A DNA stretch of 42,801 nt, taken from positions 1-42,801 of the forward strand of contig JAMLHF010000039.1 in NCBI GenBank assembly GCA_023957275.1, read 5' to 3'. Source of the stretch: Lentimicrobium sp. GTDB lineage: Bacteria; Bacteroidota; Bacteroidia; Bacteroidales; Lentimicrobiaceae. Shown here piece after piece: positions 26,401 to 35,289 of this stretch (position 1 is its first letter; every line of letters starts with the position of its first letter). The notes under the pieces were generated by a model, which saw only the letters and a list, made by a program, of their open reading frames with translations, searched no databases and was not told where the DNA came from. The position numbers were made by a program, and so were the translations under genes.

Positions 26401-27296
26401 TTGGTGGCGTAATAATCGGCGACAAAATTTTTGATAGCTGTGGAATTGGTACCGATGGTTGAGACATCAACAATTTCTGTAGGAATTCCGATGGTCTTTT
26501 TCCAGTCGACAAAATCCTGCATATCAGCCATAAAGGCACCATGAGAAATAATCAGCATATTTCCCTGCTCTTCCAGCGGGGTATATCTTGATCCATTGTT
26601 CGCGTTCAGAAAATGCCTTTCATAAATCCGCTGAAATTCATCAACCATCGTTTCAGGTTCTGAACTGCGTTCCAGTACATTAAGGGTCGACAAGCCTGAC
26701 TGGAAAACCTCCACCGTCATCTGGTGATAAACCCTGAGGGTTCTGGTTACAGGATTATAGCGGAATGGATTGACAATAATGGTTTGTCCCCTGTGGTCGC
26801 GCAGAATATAGGGGTCGCGCAGGTCTGCCATTTGTGCAGGATAGAACGCGTCCTGCTCATAAGCCCGGCCGTAAGTGTAAGGCACGGTTGCCGGGTCAAT
26901 GTCCCTGGTAAAATTCCCTTTTGAAGGTGCAATGTCGATAAAGGGGTAATCAATATATTTTGATGAAATTACCCTTACATCCATCAGTGCATTATCGGGA
27001 ATGATCAATGAAGCGGTAAGTTTGGGGAGGTCAGGCATTCCTTTTACCAGCATGGGCGTGGCTCCTTCCATATCCACAACAAAAGCTTCGCCGCGGGGCG
27101 TGGTTACCGGAATCAGGTTAAAACCCGCTATCTCAAATTCAACCACTGATGCAGCCGCATCCGAGGATAACAGGGTGGTATGGGCGGCAACCGGCTGATC
27201 TGAAGTGATGGTAACCCAGTTCTGCGCGGAAACGACTCCGGTTAAAACCAGGAGAATGACTATGATGAAGTTCGTTTTTAATCGCATAAAGTTCAT
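23454..27296 (-). CDS. C25 (gingipain-family) cysteine peptidase with YLEGGD module, PKD and T9SS sorting domain
   Basis: This 1280-residue exported protease has a signal peptide (ends VVSAQ) and a gingipain-like propeptide (about 30-230). The peptidase C25 domain (about 240-590) has catalytic His451 in 'NYVGHGSQTSW' and Cys484 in 'SVACVNGDF', as in gingipains. Ig-like/CARDB-like beta domains follow (about 600-900), repeating '..N.AG....DPG.T' patterns. Then come a YLEGGD module (about 906-1102), a PKD domain (about 1107-1190, 'WAWSFPGAVPDTS') and a T9SS type A sorting domain (about 1203-1280, 'VQVFPNPGTGHF'). It lies 11 bp after the second C25 gene on the same strand, so the two form an operon. 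PorU, the T9SS sortase, is also C25 but lacks a sorting domain, so this is a cargo protease rather than PorU. Confidence 0.94.
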   Translation of the reverse strand: MNFMRLKTNFIIVILLVLTGVVSAQNWVTITSDQPVAAHTTLLSSDAAASVVEFEIAGFNLIPVTTPRGEAFVVDMEGATPMLVKGMPDLPKLTASLIIPDNALMDVRVISSKYIDYPFIDIAPSKGNFTRDIDPATVPYTYGRAYEQDAFYPAQMADLRDPYILRDHRGQTIIVNPFRYNPVTRTLRVYHQMTVEVFQSGLSTLNVLERSSEPETMVDEFQRIYERHFLNANNGSRYTPLEEQGNMLIISHGAFMADMQDFVDWKKTIGIPTEIVDVSTIGTNSTAIKNFVADYYATNGLTFLLLVGDHAQVPTVTTGNIGGPSDHAYGYLAGNDHYPEVFVGRFSAENSAQVQTQVNRSIAYEQNPDVNVDWFSSGFGIASSEGPGDDGEYDWQHMRNIRTDLIGYTYTAVGELYDGSQGGEDLPGNPNSGHVSAEVNAGRSIINYVGHGSQTSWSTTGFSNSGVNGLSNNNMWPFIWSVACVNGDFLNNTCFAEAWLRASNANGPTGAVATLMSTINQSWNPPMDGQDDMVDILVESYEDNIKRTFGGISMNGCMKMNDTYGADGAEMTDTWLIFGDPSLMVRTALPQDLSVNHNPVAFIGSNQFTITCNTQGALACLTLDGEILGTAVVNGGTANITIPTLTNVGTMKLAVTAFNHIPYIADIDVLPLEGPYVVYNNYSINDAAGNNNQQLDYNESVLMALGLKNVGTEDVENAIVTIFCTDPYITLTDTVEVYPLIAAGQIAAVADAFGFSVSSDVPDGYAIPFSYTIVAGENDWSGNFNVIAHSVVLNFAGNILTDEGGNNNGKADPGETFQLNLSIVNAGTAPASDVYGLLSTDDPNVIIHTDSVSYGTVGGYETISAAFTVTALPSTPTGHTAQFLFTMSAGGAFTSTAPVSLVIGQIPVLIIDLDGNHNSGPVIRNCLTNLSVTADYLTSWPLILGPYQSIFVCLGTYTSNAVLTNAQGQALANFMNAGGKVYLEGGDTWAYNDPTPAHPMFMIDGDTDGSGDLKTLNGESGTMAENMSFEFEGDNNYIDRLLPLENAVPLFRNSLPEYFTAIAYDGGNYRTIGSSFEFGGLRDSDSRSVKDSLMMEYINFFGLSSSAPLLANFIASETKVCELEEIEFTDFSAGNVISWAWSFPGAVPDTSNEQNPVVTYREPGIYDVTLTISDGTSSQTIVKEGYITVDYCMGVINPEKRQSVQVFPNPGTGHFNILLDGFSGAATLRVFNTAGKELMTRTSPFAGLTELDLSGVPNGIYILSVENNNIRQYVKLIVNH
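23991..24581 (-). other. YLEGGD module, copy C (in the C25 peptidase)
   Basis: This segment encodes residues about 906-1102: 'IPVLIIDLDGNHNSG', 'AGGKVYLEGGDTWAYND', 'LNGESGTMAENMSF', 'NYIDRLLPLENA' and 'YINFFGL'. Element order and spacing match copy B of the S8 protease 19 kb away. It sits before a PKD domain, whereas in the S8 protein the modules flank one. Confidence 0.65.
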
Positions 27297-27307
27297 TTTT
27301 TCGGTTT

Positions 27308-30300
27308 TTATTCAGAGTAAACAACTTTTCTGACGGTGGTTTTATCATTGGCCTGCAATTTCAGGAAATATATTCCGGGCTTCAGCCCATAAGGATGGAA
27401 TATATGAGAGTGATTTCCCTGGTTCAGGTTTCCTTCGGTAATGGTCTGTATTTCCTGTCCCAGCAGGTTCAGCAGGCTGATTTTTGCCTGACCGGCTTTT
27501 TTAAGGCTGAAACTGATGTTGAGCTGATTGCGGAAAGGAACGGGGTAAACGGTGAGTTCGCCGGCGGTTTCAGGAGATTCAACGCCAACCCCGGAGAAGT
27601 ATACTTCCTCTGACGGCTCTGACGAACAGCCCTCTGCCGAGGTTACCACAACATAATAATAATCTGAAACCTGGGGCTCATAAATCTGGTTAACCGCCCC
27701 TTCGATTGCCCCCTGACTGTTGTACCATTGATTACCCTCTGCAGCGCTGGAGATAAGCTGTGTCGATTGCTGTTCAATAACGGGTGTGGCCGGAATATCA
27801 AAAACCGGGATTTGCAGCGTATCGCTGGCTGCAATCATCAGGTTGACGACGTTTATACTAAAATCAGCGCTGTCGGATAATATGGCCACCGGATTAAATA
27901 TTCCGGGGTCTGAAAGCAGATCGGCAGGCGACCAGTTGTACTGAACCTGACCCGCAGCATTGGTCACAAAAGCGAACAGATTGGCTTCACCTGCATCACA
28001 GAAAGAAGCGGGATAGGCAAAGGCTTTAACGGCCAGTTCTGTTCCCTGACCACTTCCGTTGGAGGAGGGGAAATTAATGTCATCAATAAATACTGCATCC
28101 GAACCTCCTGTAGCACTGCCATCCTTACTGTAGGTCCATTTGAAGGTATGTTGTCCGGGGGATACCGGATAAGAAACAGTTCCCCATGACTCGTTACCCG
28201 ACCATGACCCTTTTTCGACGTTGTCAATATAAAAATTGAGGAAGTCATATCCGCTTTCACTGGATACCGCGCGGGCAAATGAAATTTCGTCATCTGACAA
28301 AACGTTCATGGTAATCTGCAGGGTGGTCGAGGCATCATGTCCGATAGCTCCCGAACGTGCGGCATAGGTTCCGCTGTTGACCGATGTTGAGGTGATTGTC
28401 CAGGGTACGGCACTGGTATTCACCCAGGGATATGACGAAAAATCTCCGGTTTCAAAGTCTTCAATGATCAGACCTACTTTTGGATTGTATACCATTGATG
28501 AACTGTAAACCCCGGATGCATTGGCAAAATAAAAATCGACGATGGTGCCGACCGGAATATCCGGGCTGACGGCCACTTCGTAAACGGCATTTCTGGTGGT
28601 TTCACTTTCAATATCTCCGACCTCATACTGAATCAGGTTGATATCCAGCCATTCACTTTCAGTAAACAGATGTGATAATGCCTGGGGTGCGGTACAGTGG
28701 CCCTGGTTGCTTACCGGGAAAGAGATCACCACATTTTCACCGGGATCCAGCCGCCTGTTCCCGTTTCCGGTGCCCTGCAGAAAATCATCAATGATAAGCG
28801 CGCCTGAAGCAAGCAGGGGCGCATTGAGTTTTGTTGTAAAGGAAGCAAGCCATGTTTCATTACCATCAGTGATGGTAAGTTCGAAAACGGCGGGATGCTG
28901 ATCAGGCAGCCACATACTTGTTGTGACTTCAAAAGCATATTCAAGGTTCACGATTTCTCCGGGTCCGATATCCGGCCAGGTTTCGGTGCCCTCTTTCACT
29001 TCCACATAGGGACTGTTTGTGGTAAGCGTAACCGTAAGATTTTCAGCCACAGAATTCCCTACATTTTTCAATTCCATGTTGAACCCGAATGATTCATCAT
29101 ATTCCGGTAGTTGATTGTTGTTGGCATTCTGGTCATTGACCAATTGCGACTGAAGTAACACATAGGGCCCTTCGGGGGATGCGACCAAAACAGTGCCGAT
29201 ATAGGGCTGTTTGTTCTGTGCCGTAACGATGACGTCGGCATTGCCGGGCACGGAAATGGGATCCAGTTCAACCACCGCTACCCCGGATTCATCGGCCAGG
29301 GCGCTACCGTATAAAATCCCGTCTTTCGAAATGGCAACATAGGCATAGGGCGCGGCATTTACCGTAAATGCATCTGATTGCAGGGGCATCAGCGGCTCAT
29401 AGGTAACATTCATAGGTTCCGGTACCCCGAAGTAAACCATCAGGGAGGGGTCACCCATAAGGCAATATATCTGCCAATAATAAGTAATTCTGGATGAACC
29501 GGATTCGGTAACGGCAAGGTTTCCGGAGAAAAACATCTGTGACTGCGTGGTAAACCAATCCTCAAACGCTTCGCCATGATCGTGGAAAGCCCTGTCATAA
29601 CTTCCCAGCGTTGTGCTTTCGTAGGTAGGGTTGAGAACGATAGGACCCACACCCACACCGAAGTAGAAATCTTCGTCCCAGTAGGTGCTGTTCGAGGCGC
29701 CGATGTACCCGATCGCACCCTTATCCTGTGCCCTGAGCAATTCTTCTCCGAAACAATTGGTATTGTATGTGCTCGTAAGGCAGCAGTTGCCGACCAGCAG
29801 GGGATATTTTCCATAGTTCTGTAAGCCGGGGATGTCCGAAATTTCGAATGACGGATCTGACCATCCGCTGGAGCCGCCGTGTGCCGTGTAGTTGCCGTAT
29901 CCAACCCCGTCGCTGACATGCTGGATAATGGCAGAAGAGGCGCTGCCCGAAGCCGGATAGAGATAGGTATGACTGTTTATTCCATGGGCTTCATTGAAAT
30001 AGGTTGATGTTCCGTAATTGATCTGACCATTGCCATGGATGGCTGCATAACTTCCGTCGACACCCGATACCATCACGCTTTCGCCCAGAAATGAAGGATC
30101 CGGGAAAAGGTACTGTTCATACATCAGGGTTTTGTCGATCTGGGGCTGCAACTGCGCAACTGAGGTGGCAGAGAAACGACCGTAATAGATTTCAGGAAGG
30201 ATGTCGTTGGTATATTCGCAGTAATAAAGATCGGTTACGTGTCCGCCCTGGCTGTAGGCCGGGATCTGCGCCACATCACCCACAAATAATACAAAACTGG

Positions 30301-31228
30301 GAGCGGGATCCTCGGGTGTTGCGGAATTGTAAATATTCTGCAGATAACTCTTGATGGAAGCGGTGGTAGTTCCTACGGCAGGGTCATTGGTGTAAGCTTC
30401 AATCATCGTAAACCCTTTTCTGGTCTTCCACTGAATGTAAGGCTGAAGCGTTGCCTGAAACATCGGGTCGGAAACTATTACCATCTTAACAGGGTAACGG
30501 GTAAGGTTTTCCCTTTGAGAGGATCCTTTGGGCAATGGATTCAGGAATGAAAATCCGCTGAAAAAAGGTGAACGTGTCTTGCTGTAAAGTTCGGTGGCGG
30601 CAGCATAATCAGCGCCGTTAAATCTGATATCCACTTCAACATTATCGTAAACCCTGATCGTCCCCTGCACCGGATTGTATTCAACCGGGGCGATTTCGAG
30701 GCGGGCGACACGGGTATTGCGCATGGTGCCGATAACCTCAACTTTTGCAAGGGTGTTTTTCAGAAAATGGTCTTTTTGATAAATGTCATTTTTAATTACA
30801 AAATCAATATTACCCTGATGGCTTTTGGCAACGCCCGGCTGGGTGGGCATCAGGGGATGGAATATGCCGAAATCACCGAGGGTGTATTCCCTGACATCGT
30901 ATGAAATAACCCTGACCTCGGGAACTGCACCGGCAGGAATTTCAATAAGCCTTCTCATTACAGGCAGCTTCGGGGAGCCTTCTTCCCAGGTAAAGGTATA
31001 GCCAGTGGCTGAAATCTCGGTAAACAAACCCTCATCCGTATTTACATCAAAGAAATCGAAGGAAGTGAAGGAGTTCTTAACCCTGATACCCTGGAAAGCA
31101 TTTTCTTCAAGTGTGATGCCGTTTGCCCGGGTTGAATTCAGTACAACCTGTGCAAAGGAGAATTTACCGGTAAACAGAATAACTGCCAGAATTCCGGCTG
31201 AAAGCAATTGGTGTAAAACTTTTTTCAT
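27308..31228 (-). CDS. C25 (gingipain-family) cysteine peptidase with jelly-roll, Ig-like and T9SS sorting domains
   Basis: This protein is 1306 residues from MKKVLHQLLSAGILAVILF; the longer frame to 31273 is excluded because the -7 box overlaps its start. It has a signal peptide and propeptide. The C25 domain has His450 in 'NYTAHGGSSGW' and Cys482 in 'VGNCCLTSTYN', aligning with the downstream paralogue. Beta domains follow, then a jelly-roll domain like gingipain adhesin/MAM modules ('IEDFETGDFSSYPW' to 'AVFIDDINFPS'). A PKD-like and an Ig-like domain ('QWYNSQGAIEGA') come next, then a T9SS sorting domain ('LTVYPVPFRNQLNISF' to 'RKVVYSE'). The catalytic Cys lies in 'NCCL' rather than 'ACVNG', so specificity probably differs from its neighbour. 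It is first in the two-gene operon. Confidence 0.93.
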   Translation of the reverse strand: MKKVLHQLLSAGILAVILFTGKFSFAQVVLNSTRANGITLEENAFQGIRVKNSFTSFDFFDVNTDEGLFTEISATGYTFTWEEGSPKLPVMRRLIEIPAGAVPEVRVISYDVREYTLGDFGIFHPLMPTQPGVAKSHQGNIDFVIKNDIYQKDHFLKNTLAKVEVIGTMRNTRVARLEIAPVEYNPVQGTIRVYDNVEVDIRFNGADYAAATELYSKTRSPFFSGFSFLNPLPKGSSQRENLTRYPVKMVIVSDPMFQATLQPYIQWKTRKGFTMIEAYTNDPAVGTTTASIKSYLQNIYNSATPEDPAPSFVLFVGDVAQIPAYSQGGHVTDLYYCEYTNDILPEIYYGRFSATSVAQLQPQIDKTLMYEQYLFPDPSFLGESVMVSGVDGSYAAIHGNGQINYGTSTYFNEAHGINSHTYLYPASGSASSAIIQHVSDGVGYGNYTAHGGSSGWSDPSFEISDIPGLQNYGKYPLLVGNCCLTSTYNTNCFGEELLRAQDKGAIGYIGASNSTYWDEDFYFGVGVGPIVLNPTYESTTLGSYDRAFHDHGEAFEDWFTTQSQMFFSGNLAVTESGSSRITYYWQIYCLMGDPSLMVYFGVPEPMNVTYEPLMPLQSDAFTVNAAPYAYVAISKDGILYGSALADESGVAVVELDPISVPGNADVIVTAQNKQPYIGTVLVASPEGPYVLLQSQLVNDQNANNNQLPEYDESFGFNMELKNVGNSVAENLTVTLTTNSPYVEVKEGTETWPDIGPGEIVNLEYAFEVTTSMWLPDQHPAVFELTITDGNETWLASFTTKLNAPLLASGALIIDDFLQGTGNGNRRLDPGENVVISFPVSNQGHCTAPQALSHLFTESEWLDINLIQYEVGDIESETTRNAVYEVAVSPDIPVGTIVDFYFANASGVYSSSMVYNPKVGLIIEDFETGDFSSYPWVNTSAVPWTITSTSVNSGTYAARSGAIGHDASTTLQITMNVLSDDEISFARAVSSESGYDFLNFYIDNVEKGSWSGNESWGTVSYPVSPGQHTFKWTYSKDGSATGGSDAVFIDDINFPSSNGSGQGTELAVKAFAYPASFCDAGEANLFAFVTNAAGQVQYNWSPADLLSDPGIFNPVAILSDSADFSINVVNLMIAASDTLQIPVFDIPATPVIEQQSTQLISSAAEGNQWYNSQGAIEGAVNQIYEPQVSDYYYVVVTSAEGCSSEPSEEVYFSGVGVESPETAGELTVYPVPFRNQLNISFSLKKAGQAKISLLNLLGQEIQTITEGNLNQGNHSHIFHPYGLKPGIYFLKLQANDKTTVRKVVYSE

Positions 31229-31270
31229 GAATTTGAAATTAAAAAGGGTAATCCCGTTCATAGTGCCCTG

Positions 31271-31278
31271 CAAATCTA
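31271..31278 (-). promoter_or_regulatory. -7 promoter box TAGATTTG of the C25 operon
   Basis: Exact TAnnTTTG match on the minus strand, 42 bp before the chosen ATG at 31228. It overlaps the ATG at 31273, ruling that start out if the box is used. Confidence 0.5.
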
Positions 31279-31507
31279 TATATAAATCAGATCAGTCCGA
31301 CTTTTCAGCTAAAAAAAACAGATTGTTTAACGCCCTGAACAACAATTAATTAGACATTTTATTTGATTTTTTCGGTCAATTTGTGATGGAATTTCCCCGT
31401 GCTTTGAAAAATTTTTTATTTAGTCGGGCCATTGTTAATCAGGAAAAATTCCTTTGGTAATACCCTGTCATACTTTTTGTGCACCAATGTGCCGGCCAAT
31501 GGGAGGA

Positions 31508-32749
31508 TTACTTTGAATGGAGGGATGCCGTCAATGAGCCGACTTTACCGGCATTCCTTACCGGTAGCCAGGCAGCCATAAATCCTATTGCTGAAACAAT
31601 CAGGAAAATGTATAGAAAGTCCATCCCCTGCATAACCACGGGATAGGCATCAATCAGAAAAGATCCGCCTTCAGTATTGATTTTGACCAGCCCGAATCGT
31701 TGCTGAATCAGGCAAACCAGAGCGCCCAGGATCATTCCGGCAATGGCGCCGCTGAATGAAACCATCATTCCCTCTGTTAAAAAGATTTTTCTGATCAGTT
31801 TGCTGTCAGCGCCTATGCTGTAAAGCACGGCGATATCCTTGCGTTTGTCGAGGATAAGCATCGAAAGGGATCCGATTACATTAAAAGTCGCGATGAAAAG
31901 GATAAATCCCAGGATCATGAAAATGGCCCATTTCTCCGACCGCATGATGCGGTAGAGTACTTCCTGTTGTTCAAAGCGGTTTTTAACCTCAAAATTACTG
32001 CCCAGTAGTGCCCTGATCTCTTTCTGAACACTGATCATATCCGTTCCCGGGCTGAGCGCAATTTCAACGGACGAAAGTTCTCCTTCATACTGCAGCACCT
32101 CCCGGGCAAAGGAGATGGGCACAATCATATATTTTGAGTCGAAATCCTGTTGAATGGAGAATATCCCTGCAGGTCTGATGTCCATCCGGTTGAAGGCCTG
32201 TTCGGGATTTACACCGATCGCTCCTTTGCGCCGGGGAGCATAAACTTCGATTTCACGCTGAAAGTTGTCAAGATTCAAACCGAGATAGTAAGCAACACCC
32301 TGCCCCGGGATGGCAAGCGGCTGACCTTTAAATTCCAGCATCAGTGCACCTTCGGTAATCATACTGCTAAGGCCGGTCCAGGTTATATAATTGTGATCCA
32401 CCCCTTTGAGGGTGGCCAGGTATTGGTTTTCGCCGTAACGCAGCAGGACTTTTTCCTCAATGGTTCCGGTTTGCGCCCTGATTCCTTGCATTCCGGCAAT
32501 TTTATCCCAGGGATAGGCGTCAGGGCTGAAGGTTTTGCCCCGGGCTGGCATAACCTTGATTTCAGGGTCAAAAGTATTGAACAGAGAGATGACCAGGCTT
32601 TCAAAACCGTTGAAGACGGAAAGCACGATTACCAGCGCCATGGTGCCAATGGTGACTCCGGCTACCGAAACCCCTGAAATGATGTTGATCACATTGTGTG
32701 ATTTTTTTGATTTCAGGTATCTCCAGGCGATGAACAGCGGTAATCTCAA
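31508..32749 (-). CDS. ABC transporter permease, LolC/LolE/FtsX type
   Basis: This 413-residue inner-membrane permease has a first membrane helix after 'AWRYLKSKKSHNVINIISGVS', the typical LolC/E opening. A large periplasmic MacB_PCD-like domain follows (about 45-270), then three helices (about 275-295, 320-345, 375-395) with the FtsX-type cytoplasmic loop 'DKRKDIAVLYSIGADSKLI'. I infer lipoprotein release towards the outer membrane. No ATPase partner (LolD) is in the window. It follows rbfA by 26 bp. The rbfA-permease order is, to my knowledge, common in Bacteroidota. Confidence 0.92.
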   Translation of the reverse strand: MRLPLFIAWRYLKSKKSHNVINIISGVSVAGVTIGTMALVIVLSVFNGFESLVISLFNTFDPEIKVMPARGKTFSPDAYPWDKIAGMQGIRAQTGTIEEKVLLRYGENQYLATLKGVDHNYITWTGLSSMITEGALMLEFKGQPLAIPGQGVAYYLGLNLDNFQREIEVYAPRRKGAIGVNPEQAFNRMDIRPAGIFSIQQDFDSKYMIVPISFAREVLQYEGELSSVEIALSPGTDMISVQKEIRALLGSNFEVKNRFEQQEVLYRIMRSEKWAIFMILGFILFIATFNVIGSLSMLILDKRKDIAVLYSIGADSKLIRKIFLTEGMMVSFSGAIAGMILGALVCLIQQRFGLVKINTEGGSFLIDAYPVVMQGMDFLYIFLIVSAIGFMAAWLPVRNAGKVGSLTASLHSK

Positions 32750-32775
32750 TGTGCCGGTATTAAGGTTGGAAAATT

Positions 32776-33114
32776 TCAGGATTTCAGCAGATTGTCGATG
32801 TTCTCTATATAATCAAGCGAATCATCTATAAACAGGGCAAGTTCAGGAATTATCCGCATTTGTTTACCCACCCGCAGGGCAAGCTGATGCCGGATCTCTT
32901 TTTTGTGGGCGTTGATCCTGCTGAAAATATCTTCTTTGCTTCCGGCTCCGAACAAACTCAGGTAGACTTTCGCCAGGGAGAGATCGGGTGTAATGTTTAC
33001 TTTGGTAACGGTGATCAGAAATCCGGGGAAATTATCACGGGCCAGCAGGCGGAATATCTCCCCAAGGTCTTTTTGAATCAGCCTTGAAATCTTTTGTTGT
33101 CTTGTGCTTTCCAT
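32776..33114 (-). CDS. rbfA: 30S ribosome-binding factor RbfA
   Basis: This 112-residue KH-fold protein is needed for late 16S rRNA maturation of the 30S subunit. The pattern is standard: 'RQQKISRLIQKDLGEIF', 'VTKVNITPDLSLAKVYLSLFG', 'IRHQLALRVGKQMRIIPELALFIDDSLDY'. Length is normal. The -7 box lies only 4 bp before the ATG, so the mRNA may be almost or fully leaderless. It heads the operon with the LolC/E-like permease and is divergent from the ABC exporter. Confidence 0.95.
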   Translation of the reverse strand: MESTRQQKISRLIQKDLGEIFRLLARDNFPGFLITVTKVNITPDLSLAKVYLSLFGAGSKEDIFSRINAHKKEIRHQLALRVGKQMRIIPELALFIDDSLDYIENIDNLLKS

Positions 33115-33118
33115 GGTG

Positions 33119-33126
33119 CAAAGATA
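33119..33126 (-). promoter_or_regulatory. -7 promoter box TATCTTTG directly at the rbfA start
   Basis: Exact TAnnTTTG match on the minus strand with only 4 bp between its last G and the rbfA ATG. The expected transcript start falls at about the A of the ATG. Confidence 0.5.
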
Positions 33127-33202
33127 GATAATAAAAGAAAGTATTCCTGCGTTATTCGTGCAGGCAAACGCATTCAGCCCACCAACAAATCCCTTTTACC
33201 CA

Positions 33203-33210
33203 TATCTTTG
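33203..33210 (+). promoter_or_regulatory. -7 promoter box TATCTTTG of the ABC exporter gene
   Basis: Exact TAnnTTTG match, 30 bp before the ATG at 33241. It is divergent from the rbfA box about 80 bp away. Confidence 0.55.
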
Positions 33211-33240
33211 TCGCGCTGACCATACACGGCAGTCCTGCCT

Positions 33241-35061
33241 ATGAAAAATCTTATCAAAGTGCTGCGGTATGCCATTCCCTACTGGGGCTTTGCACTGCTG
33301 AACATCCTGTTCAATATTCTGAGTGTGATCTTCTCGCTGGTTTCGTTTGCCGCAGTGGTTCCCGTGCTGAATATCCTTTTCAAGCTGGACAAGCCGATGG
33401 AAATGCGGCCTGAATTCAAATGGAATGTGGATGCCATTAAGGATTACTTTTATTTTGAAATCGGACGGCTGATCACGCAATATGATGCATTAACCGTTCT
33501 GGCTTTTATCTGTGCGACACTGGTTGTAATGTATTTCCTGAAGAATCTCTTCCGGTACCTGGCGATGTATTACATTGCCGAAGTACGCAACGGGGTGGTG
33601 AGGGATATCCGCAATGCGCTTTATCACAAAATTCTGATTCTTCCGCTTTCATTTTATTCTGAAAAGAAAAAGGGAGACATTATTTCGCGCATGACCACCG
33701 ATGTTCAGGAAGTGGAATGGTCGGTGATGAGTTCGCTTGAAATGATGTTCAGGGATCCGGTGTATATTCTAACGTACCTGGTCACCCTGTTTATCCTTGA
33801 TTACGAGCTTACGCTGATGGTGCTGGTGCTGCTGCCGGTTACCGGCCTGATCATCGGGCAGATCGGGAAAAGCCTCAAACGGACTTCCGCAAAAGGCCAG
33901 ATCAAGATGGGCGAGTTGCTTTCAACCATCGAAGAAACCATCAGCGGACTCAGAAATATAAAAGCGTTCAATGCCATCGACTGGGCCAACCGCAATTTCA
34001 GGGCAACAAATTACCGTTACAATCGCCTGATGGTAAGGTTATACCGTAAACGTGACCTTGCTTCGCCACTCAGCGAGTTTCTTGGAATTGCCGTTTCTGT
34101 TTTCGTGATCTGGTATGGCGGAAAGATTATCCTTGAACCGGGTTCCACGCTTGATGCAGCCCTGTTTATCATGTATATTCTGGTGTTTTCGCAGATCATC
34201 AACCCGGTTAAGGCATTATCAACTGCAATTTACAATATTCAGAAAGGTGCGGCTTCCGTGGAGCGCATCGAACATGTTCTGGTTGCGGAGGAGGTGATTA
34301 CCGAAAAGCAGGATGCCCTTCCCGTTAAGGAATTCCGCGAAAAAATTGAGTACCGGGGTGTATGGTTCCGCTATGGGCAGGAAGATGTGCTCAAAAATAT
34401 TAACCTCATTATCCCGAGGGGGAAATCCATCGCGCTGGTGGGGGCTTCCGGCTCCGGAAAGTCAACGATGGCCGATCTGTTGCCACGTTTTTACGATACC
34501 ACGCAGGGCGACATCCTGATCGACGGGGTGCCTATCCGGGATTATATTATCAGCGATGTGCGGGCGTTGATGGGTATTGTTTCGCAGGAAACCGTACTTT
34601 TTAATGCCTCGGTTTTCGACAATATCGCTTTCGGGCTGCAGGGCGTTACGGAAGAGCAGGTGATGGAAGCCGCCAGGGTGGCCAATGCGCACGAGTTTAT
34701 TATGGAGATGCCCGAGGGTTATCAGACCAATATCGGCGACCGGGGCGTGAAAATGTCGGGCGGGCAGCGTCAGCGAATCAGCATTGCCCGGGCGGTGCTG
34801 CGCAACCCGCCGATTATGATTCTCGACGAGGCTACCTCGGCCCTGGATACCGAATCGGAACGCCTGGTTCAGGAGGCCCTCACCAACCTGATGCAAAACC
34901 GCACTTCGCTGGTCATTGCCCACCGGCTGTCCACGGTGCAGCATGCCGATGAAATCATTGTGCTTCATAAGGGCGAAATTGCAGAGCGGGGCTCCCACAA
35001 TGAACTGATGGCCCTTCAGGGGGTTTACAGGCGGCTGCACGATATGCAGGCGCTGGCATAA
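33241..35061 (+). CDS. ABC exporter, fused permease/ATPase (MsbA-like)
   Basis: This 606-residue half-transporter has an N-terminal six-helix exporter domain (about 1-330; first helix 'IPYWGFALLNILFNILSVIF'). The ATPase domain has Walker A 'GASGSGKST' (401-409), Q-loop 'IVSQETVLF', signature 'MSGGQRQR' (Ser506), Walker B 'IMILDEATSALD' (Asp529, Glu530) and H-loop 'VIAHRLSTV'. It works as a homodimer or heterodimer in the inner membrane. Family members flip lipid A-core or export lipids, peptides or drugs. MsbA-like is the nearest common label, but the substrate is not shown by sequence. Monocistronic. Confidence 0.95.
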   Translation: MKNLIKVLRYAIPYWGFALLNILFNILSVIFSLVSFAAVVPVLNILFKLDKPMEMRPEFKWNVDAIKDYFYFEIGRLITQYDALTVLAFICATLVVMYFLKNLFRYLAMYYIAEVRNGVVRDIRNALYHKILILPLSFYSEKKKGDIISRMTTDVQEVEWSVMSSLEMMFRDPVYILTYLVTLFILDYELTLMVLVLLPVTGLIIGQIGKSLKRTSAKGQIKMGELLSTIEETISGLRNIKAFNAIDWANRNFRATNYRYNRLMVRLYRKRDLASPLSEFLGIAVSVFVIWYGGKIILEPGSTLDAALFIMYILVFSQIINPVKALSTAIYNIQKGAASVERIEHVLVAEEVITEKQDALPVKEFREKIEYRGVWFRYGQEDVLKNINLIIPRGKSIALVGASGSGKSTMADLLPRFYDTTQGDILIDGVPIRDYIISDVRALMGIVSQETVLFNASVFDNIAFGLQGVTEEQVMEAARVANAHEFIMEMPEGYQTNIGDRGVKMSGGQRQRISIARAVLRNPPIMILDEATSALDTESERLVQEALTNLMQNRTSLVIAHRLSTVQHADEIIVLHKGEIAERGSHNELMALQGVYRRLHDMQALA

Positions 35062-35265
35062 GCGCTCAAAGTGCTGACGGCTCTTTTAGTGAATACTTTC
35101 ATCTATCTTTCGATGAAAACATAAAGTCCGGCTGTCAGACGAACATGATTTACACGCGTATTAATCCTGCAGGAAGTTTCCGTTCGGGTTGATCATCCGG
35201 TAAGAAGATGTTTGGAAAAGAGGAATTATTTTAAAAATTATCCGGCATTCACGTGTCTTGCAGAT

Positions 35266-35273
35266 TAACTTTG
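35266..35273 (+). promoter_or_regulatory. -7 promoter box TAACTTTG of the nitroreductase gene
   Basis: Exact TAnnTTTG match, 16 bp before the ATG at 35290. The 228-bp gap upstream also holds a small inverted repeat, TTTCATC/GATGAAA, near 35100. Confidence 0.5.
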
Positions 35274-35289
35274 CTGAAAAATTCAGATC

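Noticed and set aside
23454-31228. One of the C25 proteins being the T9SS sortase PorU
   Set aside because: Both carry T9SS sorting domains and adhesin-like modules, typical of cargo; PorU lacks a sorting domain.
34462-35040. 192-residue minus-strand frame
   Set aside because: Antisense to the ABC ATPase domain, whose Walker and signature motifs are intact.
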